A stretch of 64,000 nt of DNA from Lytechinus variegatus (Eukaryota > Echinodermata > Echinoidea > Temnopleuroida > Toxopneustidae). Every line of letters begins with the position of its first letter. Positions within the stretch are counted from its first letter, which is position 1. Below, piece after piece: positions 11,600 through 24,129 of the stretch. The position numbers were made by a program, and so were the translations under genes. The notes below the pieces were generated by a model that worked only from the letters and a program-made list of their open reading frames with translations, did not search any database and was not told the origin of the DNA. The stretch covers positions 6,738,967-6,802,966 of the forward strand of contig NC_054748.1 in NCBI RefSeq assembly GCF_018143015.1, in the 5' to 3' direction.

Positions 11600-13570
11600 A
11601 TTTTGCCCTAGCATGGTTTTCTACATTTTTATTGATATTTGCTTCTTCATGTTGACGATAAGCCAGTTCGTAGTTCCTTTCTGCGCATGATCAGAGGAAG
11701 GTCATTTGTACTAAAGTGACATGGTGATTTAAAATCTAATGAGATAAGCACAAACTTTGAGTTCTTGATTATTCATATATTCTTTTGAATTGTGGATTTC
11801 ATTTACATTCACAAAAAACAATGCGTCCACGAACAACTGGCAGTTCACAGTTTGCCAAGTACATTGTGCAACATGCTATGATTATGCATTCAAAGTAGGA
11901 ATGCAACAAATGCCTTCATTACGTGTTCATTTGTGTGCTATTCTAGTCACCTGGTCTATTCGATTTCTTCATCTTGCTATGTAAGGCAATCTTACGTAAT
12001 ATCTTACTTTGAAATCTGCCTATCATAATGAAAGAAATGAAAGGTCATTTGACCAAAATTGTCCATGTAGTAACTACGAACTGGTCTATTACTTGGGGAC
12101 ATGAATGCACATGTCAATGCAGGAAAAATTCAGTGTAACAAATACACGTAATATATTGCCAAAACATGGAAGTAATAAGATAGAATTCCATAGTTAGGTT
12201 GACCCAATATAACCCCCTTTTTATCTCCTAAAATTGTCAATTATTTGCAAAATGATTTTATTCTGTACAAAGATTAATGACAGATAGTAAAGAAAAACAC
12301 ATAACACGTTTTTCACAAAGAAAAATTTTGAATTGTCTTAATTCCATGCAAACAACCTGTATCGCAAAGAAAATCTTTTGACCATTTGTATTTATGCAAA
12401 GAAATTATATGTAAATGTCTACCTCTTTCGAACATATTTTTATAAACATTGATAATATTGTAATATGCAGGTTTGTTTCTCAAAAAATGTAAGATTTTTG
12501 CATGTGCATTCATAATGCATAAATCCCAATTTTGGTACGAAAATTTCTGTAATTCCCCAATAATTGTAATGAATAATGAGTCATTGATGATTGCAAATAT
12601 TTTGTATGAATACAATCAATGTTATATCAAACTTTTGAATTTATTGTCACTAGAATGAAAAACTGTTTTTCCAGAAATAATTAAGAAGTATGCCATGTTA
12701 ACTATCAATTTATTCCATTTAGATTAACACACCGTGACAGGTATCCTAATTTTTATACACTGATATTTTGAATGAAATTGACAAATACATTCTCTTTCTA
12801 TTTTTATACATTGTGTTAATGTACAATTTTGAGGATTTTTATTTAGCTGATGTAAATTCCTCCATGTAAGGAGTTAGTTGTAGATATACTTGTATCCAAA
12901 TTAAAAGCCAAGTCCATCTTAACAACAGGATGATTTGAATTAAAAAAATAATTGTAGTAGTTTTTGCTCTTGCCTTGTATTTGTGGGTTCAAATCCCTTC
13001 GAGGCCTCCATATTAAGAACTGAAAAATGAGAAGAATACTGATAATGGTTTTATGCAAACAACTGATTTCTAAAGTTCCAGTTTTATGTGCTGTCCTATG
13101 GTAGTTCTTTGAAAATACCGATTTCCTCACCAAAATACTGATTTTCAGCCTTGAAAATACTGAAATGTTCTTGTTAAGGTTAGCAGCTCTGGTCTTGTGT
13201 CTTTGTTATACTCACATATTTCAATTTCAAATCGATTTGTTGTTGGGAAGGGCTTGGTTTTTACTACTAGTTCACTGTTGTTGAAATGCTGATATCTTTT
13301 ATTCCTTGTTTGATTAATTTTTATTGTGTGATTCTAATTTCATGATTGACGTGATCTTTCTACTGTTTGTTGTAGGTAGTGAACCCTTTGCTAGCTGGGT
13401 CCAGATTACACAAAATTGTTCTTTCATTAGTGTTTGATTCTTATTAGAAAGTTGAATGTGCCAATGTCGGGACTTCCCCAACTCTGCCCCATCGCCGTGC
13501 CAATCAAAATGTAAACAAGTCTGTGGAATGCTCTGAGGATTTCTTATTGTTAAATTCTCAAAAAAATATG
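11600..13570. other. AT-rich intergenic or extended 3' UTR, no gene seen
   Basis: Short non-conserved open frames only. A possible repeat remnant (cgttgatgtgcac-like) occurs near 12094. The frame at 12843-13133 (-) has no recognisable domain. Confidence 0.4.
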
Positions 13571-13576
13571 TTTCTG

Positions 13577-13665
13577 TTATGGTAACTCCGTAGGAACTTG
13601 GCAGGACAGCTTTTGATGGGATAACGCCAGCTGGTATATCCAGTCACTTGGAGTTCACATTCCAT
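13577..13665 (-). mobile_element. Fragment of a second SINE family (3' half)
   Basis: It shares ggtaactccgtaggaactt, ggcaggacagc and acgccagctggtatat with the fuller copy at 21084-21353. Confidence 0.6.
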
Positions 13666-13917
13666 AAGTCATAATTCTTGATTTGTCTGTCTATTTTGCT
13701 TAGGATAATTACAATGTGACTGTTATCATGTTCCCTTTATCAGTACCTTAATTGTGCCAATCTTTGAATTTAAAAAATGCCTAACCTAGTTGTGTCAAAT
13801 GCAATATCTGTTTCATTGGACAAAGTAATGGGTAGCAGTTCACGATTAATCAATCATTCATAAACATCCCAGTTGATTTTCAACTTTTATTGACATGGTT
13901 GATTAACTTCCATTTAT

Positions 13918-13996
13918 AATAATGATGATAATAGTGTCTGGATTTACCCCAGCTTTGGCTCGAGCTGCCATTCCGGCGCTCGGTGCTTTCAAATAT
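13918..13996 (-). mobile_element. SINE 3' end fragment
   Basis: Read on the - strand it gives gcaccgagcgccggaatggc agctcgagcc and a ggggtaaat end, the same 3' module as the SINEs at 19766 and 32806. Confidence 0.6.
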
Positions 13997-13999
13997 GAA

Positions 14000-16530
14000 C
14001 ATTATGCTTTAGACTATTTCTTTATTTCCTTTCGTTGTAAAAACTAATTCTTTCTTACATTATAGCTGACATGAGATATTACTGTCATTATTTATTTTAA
14101 TCTTAGCTTATTTTTTTCTGTATATTTGTGGTGTTAATAATATGTAGAAGTGTATCTGTGTGTAGATGTAATATGTATTATCTGAAATTATAGAAAGTTT
14201 CAATATCTTCCTCGCGTGCCAACTTTGCTAACCAGTTCTACATTCCAATCTTACAACTTGATAACAATTTTTTACCTTTGTGTTCAATTAATCGATTTTA
14301 ACTCTTAATCAACTAGATTTGCCCTCTATTAACACATACACGTAAGTCAGAATATAATCAAGCAAAAATATATACAGTATATTATTTAACAATATTTTGA
14401 GTAAAGTATTTTAAGGAGACTATCTATTTTTAAGCTACAAAAGATCCCAATTTTTATCCCCACATCGGACCTCTACATGCAAATTTTAAAAGTCACTCTT
14501 GAAGTTTCTATAGCAATCAAAATTTCTCAAACTATCTGATTTACATGAAAATACAGGAATTCCGTAGTTGATTAAAGTAGAATTACACTGAGGCCATCAT
14601 AGAATCTTAGTGCTAGGAAATGGGATGCTGTTTGTTGCTATGTTTGGTAATTAGTATAGGTTGCCTTACCTAGCGCCATGGTATGGAACTTAGTTAAGTG
14701 TAGATTTGAATTGCATGACTTCCATGTACTCTTTCACATTATTGTACCTCGTTAATCCAGATGGAAGACATTGTAACGGCTATGTTGGACAAATAGTGTG
14801 GATTGCCTTACCTAGCGACACAAGGCTGGCTTTTGAGCATTTTAGATATCCTACTCATGCATTTCCTAACTCTTTCAGATGTACATGCAAAAAATCAAGA
14901 TGTCGTCAGTGGGGTGTTAAAATCCTTGTATGTCAGAATTTAGCAATATGATTGGATGGCTGAGAGAATAATAAATACATAAGAATGGTATAGGACTCTT
15001 TACATCTTGATTAGATGCTCAAGGCATTTCAGAGCATTCGAGAAAGAGCAGAAAAAAGAATAAAAACAAACTTACATGTAATTGTAATAACATGTTAAAA
15101 CTTTAACAATAAGGTGATGTCTGTCAAAAAGCACTCTGAAACAGGTACATGAATGTTTTCAGGTTACCCTTGAAAGTAGTCACTGAAGTCTTGGTTTTCA
15201 AACTCTGTTGAGAATTCCACAGGGTCGGCCCTGCAGGAGCAAAGGACTGATTCCCATGGTTTCTTAGAAACTTAAATTAGTAAAAGTGTAGATGATGAGG
15301 ATCGTAAGGTTCTCGAGGGTTGATAGTCATGTTTCAAAGACTGTATGAAAATGCTCTATTTTGCAATCATTTAGGTAAATGACATTTTTCTTTCCTCTAG
15401 AGGGAGTTCTTTACATTGTATTGAGAGGCTGGTTTAGCCAATAATGTGGTTGTCACAATTGCTGTGATTCTAAAATGCATTTTTTTTTCTGGCTATCTTC
15501 AAAATGTTTACATTTTGAGACACAAGATGTTTATTTTCTTGAATGGATCTAGGATAGAACAATGGATAAGATGTAAGCCATAGTTGAATATACAGTAGTC
15601 ACTTGAATTGCAGTTGATGAAAAGGCCAGGAGATGCCACTTTATGAATTTTTTGTATACATGTATATTTATTGTGTTTGCTGTTGCGTTCTGTGTTCTTA
15701 AATGATGAGTTCAATTATGTAAATGAAAACGAAACTATATATATCCTTTTTGGGGCCAGAATTATGCACAATTTAAATCCTTTTCCACTAAAAAAAATCA
15801 TGTAAATCATATATTACAAAGAATGATATCACTGGGATATATTTGATATTTTATTTGCTGCATACTTTTGAATGAAATAACAGAAAACCAAAACCTTGTC
15901 CAAACCCGAGGAAACTTTTTGTCGTTATTTTGTAAAGTAAAGTTGAAAAGGTTAAATTAGCTGCTTGGAAGTTTATTAAAATTGAAAATGCAGAAATATT
16001 TCACTTCATGAAATGTTATTTATTGATTATTTAAAAAGAAAATGTAGAAATTGGTGTACAATAGGGTTATGGGTTGTATGGAACTTTTTTTTAAAAAGTC
16101 TGAAATATCTTGAAGCATTTGAAATATTTGTTTGGACAATGGATCACCTTGATAATGTAACTTCAATGCTGCATGTTACAATTCTATTTATTTAATCACA
16201 ATTTCATGTTATCCATGGTCATTGTGAATTCAAGCTCATCTGTGGCAGGTATTTGAGTGGTTACCATTCTCATTATTCCGAATGTATTCCAAAATTTCAT
16301 ATACTCCAAACGTTTGATATTCTAAAATTTCATTAGTCTAAATGTTTTGTTAATACATGTATGTGGGTTTGTTATTTTATGAAAATGATATAGGGTTTGA
16401 TATCCCAAAGGTGTGTTTATCCACAAATGAATTAATATGTGTCATTCTTGGGGGTACTACATGTATGCTCCAAAATGAAACAAGGCTCATATAAACCATT
16501 GCTTATTTTCGTATTAAGGGACCTGGGACC
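14000..16530. other. Intergenic, no supported gene
   Basis: AT-rich. A short block near 15001-15060 (catcttgattagatgctcaa) recurs at 53462 and appears to be a dispersed repeat end. No domain is seen in the short frames at 14706, 15508 or 16013. Confidence 0.4.
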
Positions 16531-16534
16531 TGTT

Positions 16535-16672
16535 TCATTAATGTCTTACAACTCATTATGTCAGCTACCATGGTAACGGGGCTCAGCAGCCAATCAGAAT
16601 CAAGGTTTCCATGGTAGTTGCCATAATGGCAAAGTTACAACAGTTTCAAGTCCTTTATGAAACGGGCCCCTT
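16535..16672. mobile_element. Palindromic MITE (CCATGGTAGTTGCCATTATGGC family)
   Basis: It has cctgtttcattaatgtctta on the left and agtcctttatgaaacgggcc on the right, with agctaccatggtaac and ccatggtagttgccataatg inside. Same family as the core of the large palindrome at 54755-54925. Confidence 0.7.
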
Positions 16673-17059
16673 ATCCCATTTTGGGACTGTAAAACCTTTG
16701 GAATAACCACCTTTTTTAAATTTTATAAACCAACCCTACTTTTCGAATTAATGAATCCTTGGTTAATACCACAAATTCTTTGAATCAACAAAGCTTTTTT
16801 CATTTGTTATCCAGGGTACTGAAAATCTTGGTTCTAGGTATATGCAATTTGGGTCTTTCTGAATAATGAAGCCGTCTGTATTCAGACATATGGAATGGAA
16901 AAAAAATGTCGCCTATTTGAATTGGGTCGATAAACCAACATGTAAAGTTTTGTGTGTGAATGTTACACGTTCTTGTCAGGGAATAATTTGTAACTATTAT
17001 TATGTCTTTTTGGTAAACAGAATTTATTTTCCTTCTGGATCAGAATTGTGATTGGTTTT

Positions 17060-17330
17060 AAGATCATCATCATGACAGTCATTGTTTCCTTGACATTGTT
17101 ATCACTACCACCATCATCGTCATCACCATCATCATCACTGTTATCCCATCATCATCAATGCAATTATCACTATTGTCTTCATCATTATTATCAACATCAT
17201 TTTCAATATCGTCATCATCTTCACTATCATCATCATCAATGTAATTATCATCATCACTATTGTCATCACTATCATTATCACTGTAATCCTCGGCATCATC
17301 ATTACAATCATTTTTATCACCATCACCATA
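17060..17330. repeat. CAT/ATC microsatellite
   Basis: Imperfect trinucleotide array of about 270 bases. The long His/Ser- and Asp-rich frames on both strands are artefacts of it. Confidence 0.9.
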
Positions 17331-17629
17331 AAAATTCAATGTCATTGATTCTTGTCTGTGCAGAGATGCACCTTGAAACTTCCCATGTTGATTCAAATCT
17401 AGACTCGTACCTTACTTGTGAAATATGCTGAAATCTTAAAAGTCTTGTATTGGAATCTTAATCCGCAATTTCTTCCAACGAAAGAGGTGTTTTGTGTGTG
17501 AATAATTGCAAATGGTTTTGCTCTTATTCTTGTATGCCGTTTTGAAAAAAAAGTGAATAAAAAGAAGTCTCCAACAAAATAAAATGTAATGTTTCTTTTA
17601 TTTTGTTTATGTGCTAAAGAATTGTGTAT

Positions 17630-17903
17630 AACAAAGGCAGGGGTGGATCCAGGACTTTTCCAAAAGGGGAGGCACATTTTCCAGAGGAAACATTTGACAA
17701 GCAAAAAAGGGGGTTTCACCCAAACTTAAGTATATTTTATCCACGAAAAAAAATTGACAAGCAAAAAAAAAGGGTCTCCATTTTCAAAGGGGGGGACACA
17801 CTTCTGTTTTAACAGCATTTTAACATTACAAATTTTAATTGTGCTTCTCAAAGGTGGGCACGGGTCAGCTTTGCCCCCCCCCCCCCCCGCCGGATCCGCC
17901 AGT
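17630..17903. mobile_element. Non-coding element with GGATCC-containing inverted ends
   Basis: Left end caggggtggatccagg, right end ccgccggatccgccagtg. The interior has two aaattgacaagcaaaaaa-type blocks and G/C homopolymers. Fragments of the same family lie at 6130-6270 and possibly 58282-58370. Confidence 0.6.
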
Positions 17904-17930
17904 GTACAAAGTATAATTTTGGGGGTATAT

Positions 17931-18993
17931 TTAAAGGGAAATTTCATCTTGACGAAATGTTTGTTGTAAACATATCAGAAAAAAATAAATTGGCGAAGGT
18001 TTGAGGGCAATCCGCCAGATTAGGAAAGTTATCAAAATTTTAAGTTTTGTTTGTGACGTCAAACACGAACAGCTACCCCATGTGTAATATGGAAAGCTTC
18101 TTGATAACATGCTTAAAGGACAAGTCCACCCCAACAAAAACTTGATTTGAATAAAAAGAGAAAAAAATCAACAAGCATAACACTGAAAACTTTATCAAAA
18201 TCGGATGTAAAATAAGAAACTTATGGCATTTTAAAGTTTCGCTTATTTTCAACAAAATAGTTATATGAACGAGCCAGTTACATCCAAATGAGAGAGTTGA
18301 TGACTTCACTCACTATTTCTTTTGTATTTTATTATATGAAATATTTCTATTTTCTCGTCATTGTTATGTGAAATGAAGTTTCATTCCTCCCTGAACACGT
18401 GGAATTCCATTATTTTAACATGTTGTGCTTCAGGCAAGGAATTCCTAATTGTCAAATTCGTAAAAAAATGAAATTTTGTATAATTCAAACAATAAAAAAA
18501 CAAAAGGAATAGTGAGTGAGTGACATCATCGACTCTCTCATTTGGATGTAACTGGCTCGTTCATATAAATATTTTGTTGAAAATAAGCGAAAGTTTAAAA
18601 TATCATAACTTTCTTATTTTACATCCAATTTTGATGAAATTTTCAGCATTGTGTTCGTCTGATTTTTCTCTATTGATTCAAATCAACATTTTTCTGAGGT
18701 GGACTTGACGTTTAATAATTTCGCGTTTTTAGTGGTTCGTCGGTGGTGAAATGATTTTCTACAGATATACTGAAGGTACAATGAAAACCATTTTCAATTT
18801 TCCGAGAAAATGAATTTTATTAATTTTATTACCTGTCCAATCGATATGTCCGAAAAGCCGCTTGCATATCGTCAAAAAGTTCAAATTCTAATACCCTTTT
18901 TTATTCTTTTTATGGATTTCCAATATTTTTTCAGTCTTGTTTTTTCTGCTATTTTTACAATGAACTTTTTGTCATGGTGAAATTTCCCTTTAA
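17931..18993. mobile_element. MITE family A copy split by a MITE family B insertion
   Basis: The outer ends ttaaagggaaatttcatctt and atggtgaaatttccctttaa are inverted and match the family A termini. Arms are 17931-18112 and 18716-18993; the intervening 18113-18715 is a complete family B element. One CRE-like gtgacgtcaa remains (18053); the partner in the right arm has decayed to atatcgtcaa. Confidence 0.88.
18113..18715. mobile_element. MITE family B, full-length palindrome (~600 bp)
   Basis: Ends ttaaaggacaagtccacccc and aggtggacttgacgtttaa. Both arms carry gcttattttcaacaaaata/tattttgttgaaaataagc, gagccagttacatccaaatg/catttggatgtaactggctc and a block with acatccaattttgatgaaa. It has no coding capacity. 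Second copy at 31290-31862. Confidence 0.9.
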
Positions 18994-19574
18994 GGGCATG
19001 TGCCACTTTCTGTTTGGTCGAATCCCACATAAAATTGACGTGCAGGAAATAAAATCTGAGATATTATATACACGTATTGCTCCTTAACATTTTTCCCCTT
19101 ATTTCCCATTATTTCTTGTAATCATCGTTATGGGTTATTTGAGCAATGTTTATTGTTGATATCATCATTATTGAAAACATTGGCACAAATCCAACGATGA
19201 TTAATGAATACCAACAGACGTTTCTTTGTGTTTTTAAAAGAACTAAAGAAATAAGGGGAATAAATTACTGAGGAGCAAATCCACACGTGTAGCCTGCAGC
19301 CTTTATTTCCTTTATTTCAATTTTATGTGAAATGTACGTGTAAAGGACAGTGATACGACACATTTTGCTTTAATATATTTACAGGAAATAAGACTAGTGT
19401 TATCTGCTTCCTTTTGTCAGAGCAAGGAAGTTGGGGGGGAGCTGAACAGCCAATTCGAAACTGGCAACCCTTATCATTTTCAAGACTATTTTTTTAACTT
19501 TGCTTGTTAAATCACCCTAACAAATGATTGATTATAAAGCCGAACAAACAATAGAACAAATATTGGGGTGTCAA

Positions 19575-20165
19575 GAAAATCCATCAAATATTTTAATTAA
19601 AAGGGTAATAGAATTTTAATTGTGATCGTGAATTTTAAAAAAATCAATGAAATGTCATTTTCTCAGAAAAATTGTAATTTGTACCCTCAGTATATCAAAA
19701 GACAATCGTTTCACATCACTCCTGAATTAAGGAAGATTATTTTTAGTCGTCACGAACCATTAAAGATGGGCGCGTCGTGGTCTAATGGTTCTGACTCTGG
19801 CCTTTCAAACAGAGTGTCGTGGGTTCGAATCCTAGCCATGGCGTGTTTTCCTTCAGCAAGAAATTTATCCACACTGTGCTGCACTCGACCCAGGTGAGGT
19901 AAATGGGTACCCGGCAAGATTCATTCCTGAATGCACCAAGCGCCTTTAGCAGCTGGAGCTACAGCCGGGGTATATAGTGCACCACTGAATAGCCAACTAG
20001 ACAGATCGGCGCCTCATAAATGATATATATTATTATCATTATTAAAAATGTGATTTTTTTTTATGTGTTTTATTTTATATGGGCAGCTGCTCGCATATGA
20101 CTTCGCAAATCAAAAATTTTAAATTCACATAGCTTTCTTAAGCTCTAAGGGATTTTACAATATTT
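19575..20165. mobile_element. MITE family A remnant interrupted by a SINE
   Basis: Left part 19575-19760 (aatcaatgaaatgtcatttt, then cagtatatcaaaagacaat and tttcacatcactcctgaatt) and right part 20068-20165 (gggcagctgctcgcatatga, cttcgcaaatc) match family A. The SINE at 19766-20045 lies between them. Confidence 0.7.
19766..20045 (+). mobile_element. tRNA-derived SINE, best-preserved copy
   Basis: Pol III promoter boxes: A-box-like gtggtctaatggttctgac and B-box gggttcgaatcc (19829), then gccatggcgtgttttccttc, gtgctgcactcgacccaggt, gggtacccggcaagatt, and a 3' end cgcctcataaatgatatata followed by a short (ATT)n tail. Non-coding and spread by retroposition. Confidence 0.85.
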
Positions 20166-20399
20166 CTACTATTAGTATCATTATATTTTACAGTAAATTT
20201 ATCGTCATCCTGAGGATCCCGGGGAATCCAGCTCAAATTAAAATTTGTTTTTAGAGGAAAGGGAAAAATAAGAAGTTGATGGGTAAAAGTGTGAACAATA
20301 TTGGACAAACAAAGAAGTTAGGAATTTTTCAAAGTTGTAGATATCGGTAATCAATGATGGCTAAAATGTATTTTTTTTATTTCAAATTATATTGTTATT

Positions 20400-20515
20400 C
20401 ATGAAATAATAATAAATAAATACATAAATACATACATAAATAAATAAATAAATAGATAAATAAATTGATTAATTAATTAATTAATAGATAAATAAATAAA
20501 CGAATTAAAAAACTC
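20400..20515. repeat. AAAT/ATTA tetranucleotide microsatellite
   Basis: An aataaataaatacataaata array grading into aattaattaattaat. Confidence 0.9.
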
Positions 20516-21083
20516 ACAAACACAAAAGACCCCCCCCCCCCAAAAAAAAAATGATGTATTTTGGGCGAGGCGATGGGGGAAGCGGGGGTGACACAACATA
20601 TTGATCCGAGATCCGGGCTTTGTTTCGCGAAAAAATATGGGGTTAGGGTTTTGCAATAGGGACGTAAGTTTTATGTTAGGTTTTGAATACGGTACAATGC
20701 TAAATTCTAAATCCAGGGATGAAGTTGGCCATCCCATTAATGCATTGGAGTACAAATGCGGAGGTTCGGGGGGGGGGGGGGCGCTGCATGCCAATTGGGT
20801 GGAAACGTTAATTCCGAGGCTTATTACAAACTCAACTTAGTCCCAAATCTCCCAGCCAAATCTATTTAGAACGATTGGAAAGAAATGAAACACGATCTGT
20901 TCAAAGCAATTGTATAAATATTTTATTTCGGTTTAAAAAGACAGATGATCGACATGTAAAAAATCAATTGGATTTTTTTCAGGTTTAACAGCAAAACAAA
21001 TTCGGCATTCTTTTATGAGACCTCGCTTTTCTACCGTGCATTGTGAATAGGAATTTTAGTTTAAACAGTTGCAAGGGGTTATT

Positions 21084-21353
21084 TACACAAATCTGTTTCT
21101 GTTTCTGTTTTTGGTAACTCCTGTAGGAACTCGGCAGGACAGCATTTTGCTGGTAAACGCCAAGCTGGTATATAACCAATTACCTATGAAACATTTTACG
21201 TCTAGATTAATCAGTCATAGTGGCTGACGTTATAGACGACAGATATCACTCTCAGGCCTTTTTCTCAAAGTGGAAACAATGGCAGAGTTGGGATTCGAAC
21301 TCACAACCTTGCGATTATGAGTCCAATGCTCTAACCACTGGACCACACGACAA
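21084..21353 (-). mobile_element. tRNA-derived SINE, second family
   Basis: On the - strand the head reads gtcgtgtggtccagtggtta gagcattgg.., with a B-box gagttcgaatccc. This resembles a tRNA with CAT in the anticodon position, but the anticodon stem is mismatched, so it is not an intact tRNA. The tail is (aaacag)n-like. A 3' fragment occurs at 13577-13665. Confidence 0.75.
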
Positions 21354-21516
21354 ATGATACCTGCCTTCTTTATTAAACTTCCTTTTTTATTTCCTTCATT
21401 CCTTTTTTCCTTAAACTTTTCTTTGCTTCCCTTCCACTTCTTTTCGTTCTTTCTCTCCTCCCATTATTTTCTTTTTTTATTCTCTCCTCCCTTCATTCTT
21501 TCCTCCTTTCTTCATA

Positions 21517-21853
21517 GGCGGCGGAAGCGGGGGGGGGGACGTGTCCCCCCCCCTAAATTTTAGGTGGGGGACGTTCCCCCCTAAATTTTTGATAACCATT
21601 TTTTTTTTTTGCTTGTCATTTTTTTCCTACGTCCTCCCCCCCCCCCTGAAACGTGTGTTGTCCCTCCCTAAAATTTAGGTTGATGCCTGATGCCCTTTTT
21701 TATTTTTTTTTTTTGCTTGTCAAAAATTTTTGGTTAGCAACTCCTAAAATTTAGGTTGATAACCTTTTTGGGGGCGCTTGTCAAATTTTTACCTGTGTCC
21801 ATACCAACAATTCAGGTGGACACCCCCTAAATTTTTTGGCTTCCGCCGCCAAT
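21517..21853. mobile_element. Palindromic element inside a pyrimidine tract
   Basis: Inverted ends ggcggcggaagc (21519) and gcttccgccgcc (21839). Inside are several cctaaattttaggt blocks separated by G or C tracts. The flanking sequence on both sides (21360-21515, 21855-22010) is one continuous T/C-rich tract, so this is an insertion into it. Confidence 0.8.
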
Positions 21854-22094
21854 GCCTTTCTTTCATTCTTTATTTTATATTTTCATTTATTCTTTATTTC
21901 TTTTTCCCCTCCCTTCCTTGCTTAATTCTTCCCTTCTTGTTTTTGTTCTTTCTTTCAAATAATTTCTTTCGGTCACATTCCCTTTCAATTCTTTATATTT
22001 TTTTTCCACAAGTCTAACACTGTGTATAGCCTTCTTTGTTGATTTTTGTGTCGATTGTCCCGTATTTCATTTTGTGAAATCTGGTCACCCTGGA

Positions 22095-22500
22095 TAAGGG
22101 TGTCAAAACATAAAAATAATGAAAAAAGGGTATCTATTTCGCTAGGTAAATTACGTGTTAACGGTCGAATTTGCGGGGATGATAAAACAAAATTAAAATG
22201 TTTTATAAAGGATGTTCTTTTTGCCCCAACACTTCGTGTTTAGAGTCCGATTTAAGGTAAAGCCGACGACCGAAGGACCCGTAACAATAAAACATTAAGT
22301 TGTTTAGGGGTTCATTTCAGGGAATATTTGCCAAGAGTATCGTTTTGTTTCCAATACTTGTTAAGGGTAGGGTTTCACACGCCAATACTTGTTAAGGGGT
22401 GCATTTTCGGAATATGGAAATTACGTGTTTAGGGTGCTTTTCGAGACCCCATGGTCGCGAATGGTATCCACTCGTGAATGGAAGTCCCCCCCCCCCCCGG
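22095..22500. mobile_element. Repeat family L copy (truncated)
   Basis: It shares aataatgaaaaaagggtatc tatttcgctagg, aattacgtgtt, gaccccatggtcgcg and gaatggtatccactcgtgaa with the fuller copies at 39988-40534 and 54093-54632. It ends in a C homopolymer. Confidence 0.8.
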
Positions 22501-22873
22501 GAGGGTAACAAATGGATGCGTACATGATTTTTTTTTTCCAAAGTATTTATCAATATGTTCAGCAAGTGTGATCAAAATTTTACCTTTAATAATTATTTGC
22601 AATATTTATTCTGTCTTTAATGTGTTTGGTTATGAATGTATTGAGGGGAAAAAATGTCATGGAATGGTATCGGGAGGGGGGGGGGGGGCTGCGGGGCAGG
22701 GGCGCTCGCGGCTAGGCTACATGCGCATGCCGCGCCGATATACTGCTTTGCATGCTATCGATCGTTTCTGACCTGTGCCTGTCAATCGACTTTGTTCAAG
22801 ACGGTGACTGCCTGTCGACGAATAAGACAGAGAGATTTCTCGAGAAGTAGCCGGTTTTCATTGGATTTTCACA

Positions 22874-22880
22874 ATGACAA
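22874..22880 (+). CDS. Weak candidate first coding exon of UEV gene 1
   Basis: ATGACAA followed by GTAATT. Its phase (one base left over) matches what the exon at 29959 needs, and the join would read [11 protein letters not shown]. It lies just downstream of a CG-rich stretch (22680-22830) that could be a promoter. The donor is weak (CAA|GTAATT). I found no better ATG-plus-donor of the right phase between here and 29950. Confidence 0.25.
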
Positions 22881-23224
22881 GTAATTATATATTATAATAG
22901 TGTATTCTTAATTGACAGTTGATTACTTTTCATTTTCATTATGTTCTTTATTTCCATATAAATTTGAGCAGATATATTATTATTGAATTGCGTGCATTAT
23001 TTTCATCTCGGTCCCGCCTATTGAAATGTGAGCGGTGTGGTTATTGGTGATGTACTCGTGCATTTTTCCCTCAACAAAAAGGCTCGAGTCAAGAATCATG
23101 CAGCTTTTCTTTTTGTGTCACTGAGAATACCGTCTTAGGGGCGCCGTCTTAGGCTCATGCAGGTGCCAGTCAAGCTCATGGGTTCAGAGCATCTCGCGTG
23201 TGAAGGAATATCAGTCGTATGCAC

Positions 23225-23725
23225 GCCCCGGCCCGGGGGGGGGGGGCACTCGACCAAAAAAGTGGTGGGGGTGTGCCGCGGGCGAGACAAAAAACGGGGG
23301 CCTTGGAGCGGGCTTACTCTAAAAAGGAGGGTCCTCAGAACGGGCTTCAGAACGACAAATGTTTGTGAAAACGGGGGTCCTTGGAACAGATCGCCAGCGT
23401 GTGAGTGCGTATGCATCCCTAAGGAACGGTCATGCGTGCATGATGCAGCTAGCGCGGCCTCCGCCGGGGAGCTCTGCGGCTGCTTTTCACCAAAATTGTA
23501 GCTCATTCAATGCGATCGGAGCGTCGTAATGAAAAATATGCGAAGCTTTGGAGCGGATTTCTCTCTTCTTTTTTCTCGATAAGAAGAAAATGCTATGCCT
23601 TGGAGCGGCTTTCTTTGTTCTTTTTCTCAACGAGGCAAAAATGCTATGCCTTGGAACGGAAATTTGAGTGTGAAAATGGGGGTCCCCTCCGCGGCACATA
23701 CCCACTATGCATTATAAACTGAGTG
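23225..23725. mobile_element. GC-rich palindromic repeat with G/C homopolymers
   Basis: Inverted parts: gtgggggtgtgccgcggg (left) and cccctccgcggcacatacccac (right), with repeated cttggagcggg / cttggaacgg blocks. The open frames on both strands are repeat artefacts. Confidence 0.6.
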
Positions 23726-24129
23726 CCCCCCCCCAGGATGCACGCGACGACACACACGACACTTCTTATTCTTAAACTTTCTGGGCTTTTGCCCACATAA
23801 AATATCACCTATAATTTTGTATATCACATTCTGCTATGACACTTACCGAATCATTTAGATCCTTCCGTGACTTCTCCTTAAAGTTTGTTTTAAAAAACAT
23901 GTATGTTTTCTTGATCTTTAGTGAAGATTTTATGCAGATGAAAACTGATCAGCGTGGATATCAATTTTCGCCTAAAGAGGGTGCGCGATTTATATTCATA
24001 TCAATGACACAACAAGGGAAAGACTAGGCACCTACACTATTTTACACGCAAATCGACGTAAGGCATTACGCGAAGTCCGTGAAGTGTCCAATCCTTTCAT
24101 TGTATAGACTTTGGGATACCGTATACGTA

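Noticed and set aside
17079..17396. Asp-rich acidic protein on the - strand
   Set aside because: It is the antisense translation of a CAT microsatellite.
21280..21353. tRNA gene with CAT anticodon on the - strand
   Set aside because: The head looks like a tRNA, but the anticodon stem is mismatched and the sequence continues into a SINE body with a simple tail.
23135..23506. Long frames on both strands in a GC-rich region, possibly a CpG-island gene
   Set aside because: The region is a palindromic repeat with homopolymers, and the frames mirror each other across strands.
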